DNA from: Reticulitermes speratus
Taxonomy: Eukaryota; Arthropoda; Insecta; Blattodea; Rhinotermitidae
NCBI GenBank assembly: GCA_021186555.1
Contig: JAJKFL010000042.1
Coordinates: 20,717,521-20,781,520 of the forward strand
Direction: 5' to 3'
Length of the DNA stretch: 64,000 nt
Shown here: positions 47,171-58,010 of the stretch, piece after piece
Layout of the letters: the number at the start of each line of letters is the position of its first letter
Numbering within the stretch: the stretch's first letter is position 1
Notes under the pieces: model-generated
Told to the model about the DNA's origin: nothing
Databases searched by the model: none
Seen by the model: the letters and a program-made list of their open reading frames with translations, nothing else
Position numbers and translations under genes: made by a program

Positions 47171-49349
47171 AGGTCGTACATTTTGGTACAGAGACATTCG
47201 ACATGAATTTCTTATCATTTCAAACTGAAGGCATTATGATACGATATTTGTACTGGAAAAGACAAGCAAGGCTCTGAGATAAATAATTTAGGTCGTGGTG
47301 TGTGTTCCATTGAATAGGTTTATTCCGTGCTCTGTATAATCATCCTGGAACCTAAATAATTTATGCATTTGATACAAGCCCATAGATTAACTGATTAAAT
47401 TTTAACCAATGATGTCAGCACCTGCATAAGGTCTTATGTGCAGTATATAACAACGTTAGGATCACTATTGTGAAGCACGAGCCTTTAAGAGGAAGGAACA
47501 TAGCCATGTACTTAGTTATTGTCACATTCCAGTGGGCAGGTAATGAAAGTTAACGAAAGGAAAGGACAGTGAAGAAGAAACAAAGAAACAAAGAAACAAA
47601 GAAAGGAAAGAAAAATAACCTTGACTCAATGTGGAACATATTGATTACTCACCGTGTACTAATTATGCAACAATAATTATTTATCAACCATCATAGCACA
47701 CAAGATCAATACATAGCTGTACTTATGTACACGAAATTACCCTGCCTTACGGTCTTAGGAACACCATCAACGAAATTTCGTTTTATTACGTATAATAAAG
47801 TAGTACTGAAAACTTCAAAATGAAAAAATGATAACACAATCATAATTTAAAAATGTAAACATCCAAAAACATGCAGCTAAAATAAAATTTTATAAATATT
47901 ACACGGCTGTATAACAGGATGAAAAACTATTATGTTGTTAAAATAGGGTAAAATTTATTTAAATCTCCTAAAGTATTCTTTCGTCCAACTTAAAATAACT
48001 GTGTGTGAATTGTGTGTGTGTGTGTGTGTATGTTATTGTCCGGCTTGATCAAGAACTACGCTGTGAGAGGAATGTCTCCCTACTTACTGCCAAACCTGCC
48101 TTAAACTTTAAAGACAAAAATGAACCTGACTTATATTCAAAGATTCAAATCATACTGCGCAGTAAATACACTCGGTCTCGGTTATAGTATCAATAAGATG
48201 ATGTTGTAGGTTTACGGAAGTAATCACTTCTGTTCTGAGATCGATACAAAAAAAAAGAGACAGAAACGCTGTGTGCAGAACGGAGAATTGGCTAATGTTA
48301 AAACTAGTGGCACATATAGTAACCACCGAGCCTTAAAGTGTTAATAATGCGAATCACAAGAATAACTTGCGTCTGTGAAAGTAGTGATGGCGGAACGAAC
48401 TATTACGTGTGACCCGCGACACAGTGCGTAACGCAACATTTAGAGCTGCAGTCCCCATTAAATATTCACAATCCAAGGCGTTTAAAGATTCATCGGCTAG
48501 AACTACCGTCTCCTAGCGTTCTCTGTACTAATGTAGGGATGTACAAACACGTTAATGTGCAAATACATGCAAACATTTTCATGCTACAAAATCTTTTCAA
48601 AATCTGTTCCTCCCAAGTTCGTCCATCCGTCCAGACACTCATTCACCAACTCAAATATATAAAATATATAAGCATTAGAGATTTTGCTTGCCTGACACCT
48701 ATTCTTCATTTTATTCAAATCTTCACCAATCCATCCATCTATCCATGTATCTATACGTCAGTTCATATATTTACCAATCTACCCCGTTACCTACCTATCT
48801 ATCACCAATCCATGCATTAATTAATCTATCCAACCATTCATGAGCTCATCTGTTTATCAAATTACATTATTATGTTTTATTCTCTCCCTATGTCATGTAA
48901 ATATAAACAACCCTTATTGCATCCCCACACGTACTTGAAGGATTGCGCCGTCTTTTGTATATTTGTGTGTGTGTGGCAGGAGGCAGCGGGTGTCTCCGAA
49001 ACGTCCCTAAATTTGTACTAGACCAATCAGCGCCACATCCCAAAACGCAATATTCAAAATACTGGTTATTTTAAACATTGAAATCTTGTCAGAAGCACTA
49101 AAATCCATTTAACAATGCTGCTTCATTTATTTTTTCTTTTATTCTTTATGGATTACACTTAAATTTGTATAGTCAGATTTCAATTATTAAATTTTTTAAA
49201 GATTGAAAAATGAAAACTTATGTGAATTCAAAGGGCTCTATGTAGCAACAGTGGAACAATAAACCTACAAAAGTGAAGGCTGAGCTTTCTATCATAAACA
49301 TAGACATAGCTTTCTCTCAAATATAAATTAATAAAGAGATTGATTTCAG
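47171..49349. other. No gene; several simple sequences
   Basis: Contains an 8-bp GAAACAAA tandem run at 47577-47604, a GT run at 48011-48028, a short GT run near 48963 and an interrupted ATCC/ATCT-type stretch at 48725-48840. Frames 48005-48187 and 48539-48820 are made by these repeats. Confidence 0.5.
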
Positions 49350-49462
49350 GCTTCCGCCGCGATGTTGATAAGATCTGCGATCTTTTGGGATATTACGCGG
49401 CGTCGTGTGGTATTTGTTAACCGACGTTTCGGGACAACGTATCTGTCCCATCTTCACGGGTC
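49350..49462 (-). repeat. Dispersed repeat with hammerhead-like motif
   Basis: On the minus strand: GTGAAGATGGGACA, loop, TGTCCCGAAACGTCGGTTAA, then CGTAATATCCCAAAAGATCG and GCGGCGGAAGCCT. Stem II (GGGACA with TGTCCC) is perfect, and the putative cleavage triplet would be GTC. The first box reads GTGAAGA instead of CTGAAGA. The frame 49362-49562 is a shadow of this repeat. Confidence 0.6.
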
Positions 49463-49591
49463 AAGAGTCCGAGAAGGAAAGAAAGAAATAATTCACTCAA
49501 AACGGGAACTAGAAGCAATTAAAATGGTTATTACGAAAAAAGCGTACAACAAAATAAATTAAATTGTCCCTGTGCACGAAATTAAGGCATA

Positions 49592-49742
49592 TGGTGTAGT
49601 GTAGGGTTACCTCTACGCACTCTTAATCTCGGCATTTGATGGAGGTGAAGGGTCAGGTTCAAACCCTGACCACTTTCACCTCGGGGAAGGGCCCAATCAG
49701 TCCACTAAATAGGAGTCTGAGTGAACCCCAGCGGTTTTGCCA
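49592..49742 (-). mobile_element. SINE family B, 5'-truncated
   Basis: On the minus strand GGGGTTCACTCAGACTCC, then GTGGACTGATTGGGCCCTTC (body), and GACCCTTCACCTCCATC, TGCCGAGATTAAGAG (shared tail). The palindromic GGTCAGGTTCAAACCCTGAC could be misread as a B box in either orientation, but module order fixes the element on the minus strand. The tRNA head is missing. Confidence 0.65.
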
Positions 49743-50120
49743 CTTTAAATAATGCCTTTTGAATCATTAATGTTCTTACGAAAGGATCGCATGCACATGC
49801 TGAAATACCCTTAAAATATTAGAAACATTAAAATAAAAAAATTAAACCGCGTCTTCAACCCACACCTTCATTATACTAGGACTCCACTTGCGTAACCCGA
49901 GAACCTACAGCCGGTAACAATGAAATCCGCCATAAAATACCATTCTCCAGCCACTTTCATTCCCCCATGTTTAATTCCATCCTCCAAATTTCCTTTTCTC
50001 TCTTCAGTGCACGTATTCCAAATGTTATCGCAAAAGTAACTCCTTGTGCAATCTTCATTTCCCATTTCTGTCCACGTGACCACCCAATCATGGTGTATTA
50101 ACAGCTAACTAGGTAAAATT
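49743..50120. other. No recognised feature
   Basis: The minus-strand frame 49871-50083 has no recognised motif. Confidence 0.4.
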
Positions 50121-50419
50121 AAAGGTAAAGTAATCCCATTACATGCCTGGACAAGCTTCTAGGGTCCCAGGAAGTTGAGGCTCCCAGATTTCCAGACAGT
50201 CGGCACATGAAGGTGGTAGGGTTGTCAGGCCTAGACACCGGCCGCCTTTACGCCCCAGGAGATATCCTTAGTACTCATTCGTGTTAGAGGCTGAGTTGAC
50301 CCCTGGCCATAGTGCGGCCGGAAGGATTGTGTCAAAGAAACATTTCAATGACTCCATCGGGAATCGAAACCGCGACCTTCCAGCTTGTGGCGCAGTGCCT
50401 CAACCAACTGCGCCACCAC
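50121..50419 (-). mobile_element. tRNA-derived SINE, family B type, full length
   Basis: On the minus strand the head reads GTGGTGGCGCAGTTGGTTGA (A box) and GCGGTTTCGATTCCCG (B box). The body has GGGGTCAACTCAGCCTC. The 3' end closes with GGATTACTTTACCTTT, the same TTTACCTTT terminus as at 12929. The middle differs from the 12646 copy, so this is a sister subfamily. The plus-strand frame 50281-50499 is a by-product. No clear target duplication was found. Confidence 0.85.
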
Positions 50420-52191
50420 TAATAAAGAATTTTAAAACTCACCATGTTTCACCTTTCATGCTAGGAAATATTATTTTTGATAATTACCTTTTGAGTTAGC
50501 CATATTCAAAGTTATTCATTCCGTTTTGAATGCTTGATAATAGAAAATCCAGTATATCAGTTTAGGAAATTAGTTTCCTCACTAATGATAATAAAGAACA
50601 TGTTCCAGATTTACTAAATCAGCAAATGTTGTTTATACATAAAAATAACGGCATGAAGCATAGAATCTTGGATACTGAGTCCCTTCTTTGAAAGCACATA
50701 TCTACTACAAACAATATCTAGGTCAGCGAGTATATTTCTGGTTTCACTGCTACATAATTCAAAAGTGAAATTTTCGTTGCAAATGTCACTGACTTACGTA
50801 CATTTTAGTACATCTGAAATAAACGAGACATAAATTTACGACTGAATAGATAAAGGTTACAAGCCAACAATTTTTATAAAATGCTTCAGAATTCTTGCTC
50901 CAAATAAAGGAGATTTTATACGATACCCGAAAGTAAATTGCAGAATTAAGTGGAAAAGAAACATTTGTCCTGGTTTGCGTCACGCTGTTACTTGGAGTGG
51001 CAGTCTCTTTGTCTGTTGGCCTTCATTTTCGACAACAGAGGATATGTGAATGAAGTTTTCACTTCTCTCCTTATACAACAATGTCGCAAAAATCATCTCT
51101 TGGTATGTGGATTCTTAACATTGTTAGCAGTTTCCAGGCTTTATTTATGAATTTGCAAAACACGAAACACAATACATCATCTTGTAGTATCACTCTGTCC
51201 GTCCTTTTGCCTCGTAAACAGCTATGTAATTTTAAAGCTAATTTTGATGCAGTTTTAAAAGGTGCCCTTAATAATTTTAGACGTAGGATTAGTTAGACCT
51301 ATCGCTTACGTTAAGCCATTGTTGGCAATAAAACTGGAGGTAAAGAGATTTGCTGTGTTGGACTGAATTGCTCACTTTAATTTGGCTTCAGCTGAATGGT
51401 CTGAAATCGTGCATTTTAATAGGGCTTTGTAGGCACACAACCCTGAGTATGGGGCGTAGGTACCATGATGAAACGATAAATTCCAGAGCTAGTTTGAAAT
51501 AATTTTATTTTACCACTTAATGCCAAACGGTAAATATATTTACCACTTTATGTGACGTTAAGAAACCCTGCATTTTGCTCGCAAAGTGTATTTGTGTATT
51601 GAGGATGATTCTGACAGATACTAATTATTTTCCTAGCAACATTAAGTGATTAAACTTTATAATGCACACACACTCTGTTCTCTGTGAGGTACGAATTAAA
51701 TCCTTATATATGATTTAGATTAATGAAAGTCCTCAAACACTTAACCATAGAAGATAAATCACATACCTCAGTGATGATATCTACATGTTAAGAAAGAGAA
51801 ACTTGACTGACTTGAAATGTGAAACATCACTCTCTTATCTTTCTCAGTTCATTAGCCTATGTGACTTAGCGATCGCAGAACGAACACACTGATATTCGAA
51901 TCCATGCACCCCCCTACACAGTGCAAACTAACGTTTTTCTCCGCCGATGATGAATTTATACATTTAACATCTCATGCCTTACCTCAGAGAAAACAAACTG
52001 CATCTCGATTACAAATATCAATTCTGTTTATGGAAATAATACCTGCTTATTCTAGACAGTATAAGCAACCCACAATTTCATCCCGTGTTTAAAATGCAGA
52101 GTTCATCAATTTTAAGTCAAGTATATCAAAAACCAAGACCAACTAGATGCACAATCACTATTAAAAGCTTTAATAGTAGTATTACATTAAA
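50420..52191. other. No recognised feature
   Basis: AT-rich. Frames at 50786-50983, 50950-51150, 51081-51296 and 51904-52092 are short and without motifs. Confidence 0.4.
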
Positions 52192-52232
52192 CCCGACATG
52201 TTTCGGTCAGGTACCTGACCATCTTCAGTGGT
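52192..52232 (-). other. Hammerhead-like motif, best stem II
   Basis: On the minus strand: CCACTGAAGATGGTCAG, loop GTAC, CTGACCGAAACATGTCGGG. Stem II is a perfect 6-bp pair (GGTCAG with CTGACC). CTGAAGA fits CUGANGA, and GTC occupies the cleavage-triplet position. The flanks ACC and GGT can pair after one mismatch. One extra T precedes stem II. Confidence 0.55.
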
Positions 52233-52305
52233 ACACTACATTAAAATGGTATGTCCATATGTAAAACACACTTGAAATGTGAGCATATAAAGTCTAGTCG
52301 TGTAT

Positions 52306-52361
52306 GATGTTTTTATAAAAGTGTTTTATAAAAACATCTTCTTGAAGTAGGAAGATGTTTT
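52306..52361. repeat. Two overlapping, mutually exclusive hairpins
   Basis: Hairpin 1 pairs GATGTTTTTATAAAA (52306-52320) with TTTTATAAAAACATC (52324-52338), a perfect 15-bp stem with a 3-base loop. Hairpin 2 pairs AAAACATCTTC (52331-52341) with GAAGATGTTTT (52351-52361), a perfect 11-bp stem with a 9-base loop. The two share the middle strand, so only one can form at a time. Confidence 0.9.
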
Positions 52362-55300
52362 GAATATTTTTTCATGATTATGTTGTATTATTTTTTGCCC
52401 CGAATTTACGAGACCGTTAATAATGAACACAAGTTTTCAAAACGTCTGAGGTTAATAAAAGAAACAACCGCGAATAATTTTGTTGTATTTTATGGAAAAT
52501 TTCAAACAACTGACAGTATATTCTAGCTTACATTTAGTTTATAAATTATCATGAAATAACGTTCCTGTATATTAAATGCATCTTTTCAGTAACATACAGC
52601 ATAGGAATATATTAATTTTAAGAATAATTATGCAACTATATTGTAACTACAACTATTTTACAATTCAGATGATAAATATATTTATATACATTAATTATCA
52701 ATATAGATTTGTCGAATAATTGTGCAAATATTTCCACTGCAGGAACAGGAAAGGTTTTTGGTTTTTATTATTCACATAAATTATACTCTTCTTTAGATTC
52801 CGTAGTTAATGCGATTTTCAAACGTTCCTTAACATAAGGACCTAGTCAGTCCCTTTCGGAAACGATTACAGAGTAAGAATCCAATAATAGATGCTGTCAG
52901 TGTTTCAATGCATATAAAAGTATTTTATCCTTTTTATTACAGCTGTGAGAGGAACAAATACTTGCAAGAAAATATTCTTCTTATAATGATCCTTCATCAA
53001 GTGTCGTGAATGAGGAGTTGACATGATTGGCCATTAAACAGTCTATTTTGAAATTTCAGTCGCCAAAGAGCATCAGTAGTTATAGATATAAAATTTTACT
53101 ATGTAGGCCTACAGTAGATAATTTTATTTTAGACTTAATTTAAGTGAGACATATACTAGTAGTTACAATGACTACATAAACGTACTTATTTTAATTACAG
53201 ATCATACTTTTAAAAAATTAGAAATCACATTTGAGTGACTGAAGAGAAATGAAAACTTTAGGTGCTTGTCTGGCCTTAAACAGTACAGCGAAGGAATGAA
53301 TAATATAATTGGTTTTTAAAAGTTGAACGTTTACAGAACTGCGCTTGTTGAGGAATAAAAATGTCAACTTTAACCTTACAATTTCAGTTTAATTTATCCG
53401 ATAAAATTGTTGGCGATCTTAAAATCCCCAGTTGCAAACACCATGAAATTCCTAGTTGATAAGATCTTAATGTAACATTTGTGTAAATTACTACAACAAC
53501 AAAATCAAATGCTATCACAAACTTTCAGAATGCCTCAACTTCATTCAGTTATTCGAAATATCTTATAATTTTAAAATGTTCTGACTAGACAAGAATTGTA
53601 ATGAGTTTTCTTCAAAATAGGAAAAAACATAATTTCTGGAAGCTTGTTCAGCATTTCTTCAATCTGGCACTGTCTTGCGAAATAGATCAGTGTTAATGAC
53701 AACCAGGGACTTGAAGAAGAATTGAGCAAGTCTAGAGAAATTCATTCCTTATTCTAAAATACAACAGCCACAGAATAATAGCGGAAAGAGTAACATTTGT
53801 TATAACAAATGGCGATTTAACTCAGCAAGTAAGTTTCTTGGCTATGTGACATCAGAGAAAAAGACTGCGATCTATGGACAAAATATTCTGTTAGTCTTTG
53901 CTTATTCTTATTTTTTCTTAAGCCAAATTTTCCTATATTGATAAATAAATGAAAATGGAGTAGTTAATTCAGCCACAAAAGTACAGAATAAAATTCGTTT
54001 ACTAAGAAAACGTAACTCAACTTCCAGTTAAGTATCAGTTACTTCTCTTATTTCGTGCAAGTCCGAACAATTTTAGGTCTATATGGTAGAGGAAAGGGGG
54101 CAAACTAAGCAGAAAAGTCATTCGAACCTATAGAAAGGAATTTTAACAACAGCAAACTGATTGCTGTTTTTGAAGTCTCGACTTTGCTTTCTACAAAGAG
54201 ACAGTAAGTAAACAGACCGACCTGAGACAGGTATTCAGCTTTGATAAAAACCTTCTCATTCGGAAAAATAATTTTATAAATCCCATAATTCATACTAATA
54301 ATTTCCTTTACTTTTTAGAAATGCTTGAGACATACTCGCTGACTTTAAAATTACTGGCCTAAGCCTAGGCCGTGGAATATTACAGGTACTAGTACAACTC
54401 GCCTGAAAAACAGTGATAAAGAACTCGATAACCTAGATCCCGCTGAGATTCGAATCTGTTTCATTCTGCGTATGAAGAAATTGTAACCACAATATTATGT
54501 AGCACTAAGGAAAACGCGGGCTTTACACAATAAAACTGAAATGTCCATATCAGTATTAAGCAGTAGATCTCAGTAGAAGCATCCCTGAGACTGTGAGAGG
54601 GGTAACTTAATTGGTCGAGAGGCGGAAGCCCGTGTCGCATGTCCAATCTGATCTGACGTGACGAAGAAAGTGGCAGACACCGCAGAGCGAGCAGGAACAG
54701 CAGTCCATGCCAGTTCTCATCTACAGATCTGTGGTGAAGATGCCAGCTCCTCACGTCACGGATATTGAATTATGGAACCGCCTCTTCAATCCGACACTTG
54801 GTTAATCGAATTTATCATTTAATAAGGCCCAGCCTTCATTTCTACTACCCAGTTCTTTTGATGGAAATATTTTAAGAAAAATATTTTAAATTTTTTCACA
54901 GTCTCTCATGCCCTATCAACGTCTGACTTTGTAACATTATATGAAAATCAACGTATTATATTGATGGGCATAAAATTACTTTTTTTCAGATACCTGTAAT
55001 TGAATCATAGGCGTGAGTACAGAGTGTGCCGCGAATGCTCACTCACGCCGTAAGTCTAAAAAAGTGGTCTTTTGCTTTTAGGTTAATTGCTTTATTTTTA
55101 AGGTAGAGTTTTTTTATGTTAAAAAGTTTAGATAAGATTTCTTTCCTCTAGTTTGTTTGGTGAATACAAATAATATCCTTTATGACTGAGTATTTAATAA
55201 ATATAAGCCTTTTAAGAAAATAAAAATACATTTCTGAAGAAATGTGCTGCGCACGCGTATGGATGACATGTGGCGTCATGTACTAATCTAACTGCCACAT

Positions 55301-55429
55301 ATCCTGAGGCGGAGAATATATATGAAACTCTGAGTGCGGAGGATTAAAGGACAAGAACACGCTCCTCTTCAAAAAATTAAACGTTATGCTAAACCTTATG
55401 GCGTGACTCGACCACACTGAAATGTGATG
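52362..55429. other. No firm gene; GC-richer patch 54560-54770
   Basis: AT-rich except for about 54560-54770, where a 97-codon minus frame (54461-54754) begins MRSWHLHHRSVDENWHGLLF. I recognise no domain, and the second half reads through AT-rich DNA. It could be an old repeat or an exon. Evidence is too weak to call. Confidence 0.35.
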
Positions 55430-55560
55430 TATATAGAGTCAAACCCCGATACAGAGACACCCTCACTTAGCGCCCATAAAATACCGTGAATAGAAATTGC
55501 CCATTAGACAGCACGTCCAATTACCGCCATTCACGTTACACAGTCACAGATTTCTGTAAA
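55430..55560. repeat. Possible relative of the pogo-like MITE end
   Basis: TATAGAGTCAAACCCCGATA at about 55434 is similar to the left end of the 33549 element (TATAGAGTCGAACCCGGTTA), differing mainly in the last bases. No matching inverted end was found nearby. Confidence 0.3.
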
Positions 55561-57399
55561 AAGCAGTGGTGCTCTTTGGTGGTTTATCTTATTTATTTTA
55601 ATCACGAAGTTAAAGTAGCCTAATTGTGTTTTGAATAAAAAATACATCCGCAAATAATTCCTACATTATTTCCCTCAATTAACATCCTCAGCAATCCTAC
55701 CTTTTTAAATGGATGAAGAAAACGAAGTTGCCATAGTCCGAACTTAAATTTTGGACAGTGTCAATTGTCTTATTTTCAAAACCTCACAATGTATCGCAGG
55801 GTGAATCTGCCACGATCTTCAGGGATTGAAAACAGCTCTCTCTAACGGGACCCATCATGGCATTTTCTCCCTTTTCCGCGTTGCACAAGAAGATGGTGGA
55901 AGAGAAAAGTTGTGATTTTGAAACCAAGACGACTGACAATGTTCAACTTTCAGTTACTTTTGATCCCATGCCATTGTCTGAATGCTTTAGTGTTGAAAAT
56001 ATAGTTGGCAATTGTTCCTGATATTTTTAAATTATTATAATTATTTTATAGTAATGTAATAAAGGCGAATTTGTTTAGTTACGATGTAAGTTGAATAACT
56101 AAGTAGAGGCATCATTAGTGATGTCCGTATCTTCAATCATTCCCGTTTCATCCATTACTGAATAAAAACCATTTTCTTTAATTTCTTTATTTTTATTTGT
56201 TGTAAGCTGACTGCAATAAAACAATAGTCATATTAAAACTCCTTTTTGAATAATTTAACAAAAGACGTCCATGAATTTAAGAACCACAATTTAATTTCAA
56301 CCTCATATTTTTATGTTCCTTTCCTATCTCCCTACCTTATACGAGTCTAAAATTGCGTGCTGTCATATAGGATTTAGAATGGAGTTCTTCCCCTCCGGAT
56401 ACAAATGAATGATATGTGACATGTAGAGGGTAATGTGTATTCGTAAGAGAGGCAGGAACTCTTGTGTAGACACGGTTTTGTTAGTTCGTTGGTTGAGTGT
56501 TTTCATTCATATTACAGAAGCCCCCTTAGGTTACGTTTTACAGTAGCGTTTTGAAATTTGACTGGAATTCCACTAAAAACAACATGTGTTCTGTGCTATG
56601 CATCTAAGATGTTCTTGCTGACCTACGTATGCGTAAAATGGGTATATATTTAAGTCGTTAACACAAAGCTGTTAAAAGTCTATTTCTTACATATTTTCAA
56701 TATTTCGCATTTATTGACTTGATATTGTACTAATGGCTTCAGACCCTTGAAAAATTAGCAGAGAAGTCTCATATACTCGTACATGATATCATCTACATGG
56801 CGAAAACTGATACAGCACAAATTTAATATAAATAATACATAAAATTTCGGTTACGACCTCCCATGAATACAGATTTTTTGTCCATTATAGAGAAGAACTG
56901 TTAAATTCTGTTCCGGAAAATAATGGCTGTTTATTATGAAAATCTTACGAAACAGATAAATATGTCCTGTGTGTAAAATTCCGAGTTCTTAAAGTTTAGT
57001 CTAGTGTATATATAGTGACAATTGTTCCTTAAGGGAGCCAAACGGGCTTTCTATATTCTAAAAAATACATACGTGCTGGAAGAAAGAAATAATAAGACAG
57101 TTTTCGAACATACACAGGTAGGACTATAGGGTAAACTTTAGACTCCGGGTTTTAAGGCAGTGTGAGTACTGTGGTTTATTTAACGGCGATATAAGTATCT
57201 ACACCAGACCTCCTCAACCCGTAGCTCGCAAGGAACATTTTGCTCACGACACAGTGTTACGTTGCCCGCGGAAACATTTTAATTGAGGAAACTTCTTTTA
57301 ATCCCTTCCCTTGCAAAGCCGAGATAGAAAGCCGAAGCAGTTTTGCAAACTTATGAGCGGTTTATTTATGGAAATAAAAATTACATTACTAACTCATTT
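55561..57399. other. No recognised gene
   Basis: The patch 55690-56000 is less AT-rich but its frames are full of stops. The phrase CCTCCTCAACCCGTAGCTCG near 57208 recalls hAT-type element ends, but no inverted partner was found. Confidence 0.35.
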
Positions 57400-58010
57400 T
57401 GTAACAAGGTAGCCAATATGCCTATAACGTAACACTGAGGCGCGTTCGCGTAACAATTTTTGCCGTAGAAAAGCATAAAGTATTATATATTCTGAGTGTT
57501 TGTCTGTAGCCTTAATTATCCAGCGTGCACAGCGTATGCGCCGTATATATATTGTCATCTGCAGCCTGTCCAGATGTACCATATTTTTCCACATTATGTC
57601 ACAAAAGGCACGGTTTTTGGAAAAACGTTACTGAACATGAATGTGTGCTTTGATTTACTCTGCAACTTTTCTCTGAAACATATCTCATTCTAAGAAGAAC
57701 TGAGCGAGATAGTATCATAATAGTTCTTCATGTAATGTACCCGTTATTTTTGTCAGATTTCAATGAAACTTGAATTTTATCGACAGATATTTGAAAAATA
57801 TTCAAGTAACAAATTTTATGAAAATCTGTCGAGTGGGAGCCGACGTGTTCCATGCGGACGGACAGAAATAGACGTACGGACAGGAGCACAGACAGACATG
57901 ACAAAGCTAATACTCGCTTTTCCAAATTTTGCAAAACCGCCTAAAAATGTGATAAAATTGCGACACCATAGCATAGTTTGTGAATTGCAATTTTTATAAC
58001 GTTTACTTAC
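57400..58010 (+). repeat. Dispersed repeat, copy 2 (partner at 7065-7470)
   Basis: It starts with GTAGCCAATATGCCTATAAC and ACTGAGGCGCGTTCGCG, matching the copy at 7065. The distal block GCGGACGGACAGAAATAG and GACGTACGGACAGGAGCACA corresponds to the GGACAGAC block near 7393-7412. A longer 3' part ends near AACCGCCTAAAAATGTG. Frames 57394-57594, 57763-57999 and 57816-58037 lie on both strands over the repeat and are not genes. Confidence 0.5.

Noticed and set aside
49650..49672. B-box-like palindrome GGTCAGGTTCAAACCCTGAC suggesting a plus-strand tRNA head
   Set aside because: Module order of the surrounding SINE places the element on the minus strand. The palindrome is a chance feature of its tail.
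54461..54754. 97-codon minus frame starting MRSWHLHH, possible exon
   Set aside because: No recognised domain and only the first half lies in GC-richer DNA. Not enough for a gene call.
57197..57290. hAT-like terminal sequence (CTCCTCAACCCGTAGCTCG)
   Set aside because: No inverted partner, 8-bp duplication or transposase was found nearby, so the resemblance alone is too weak.
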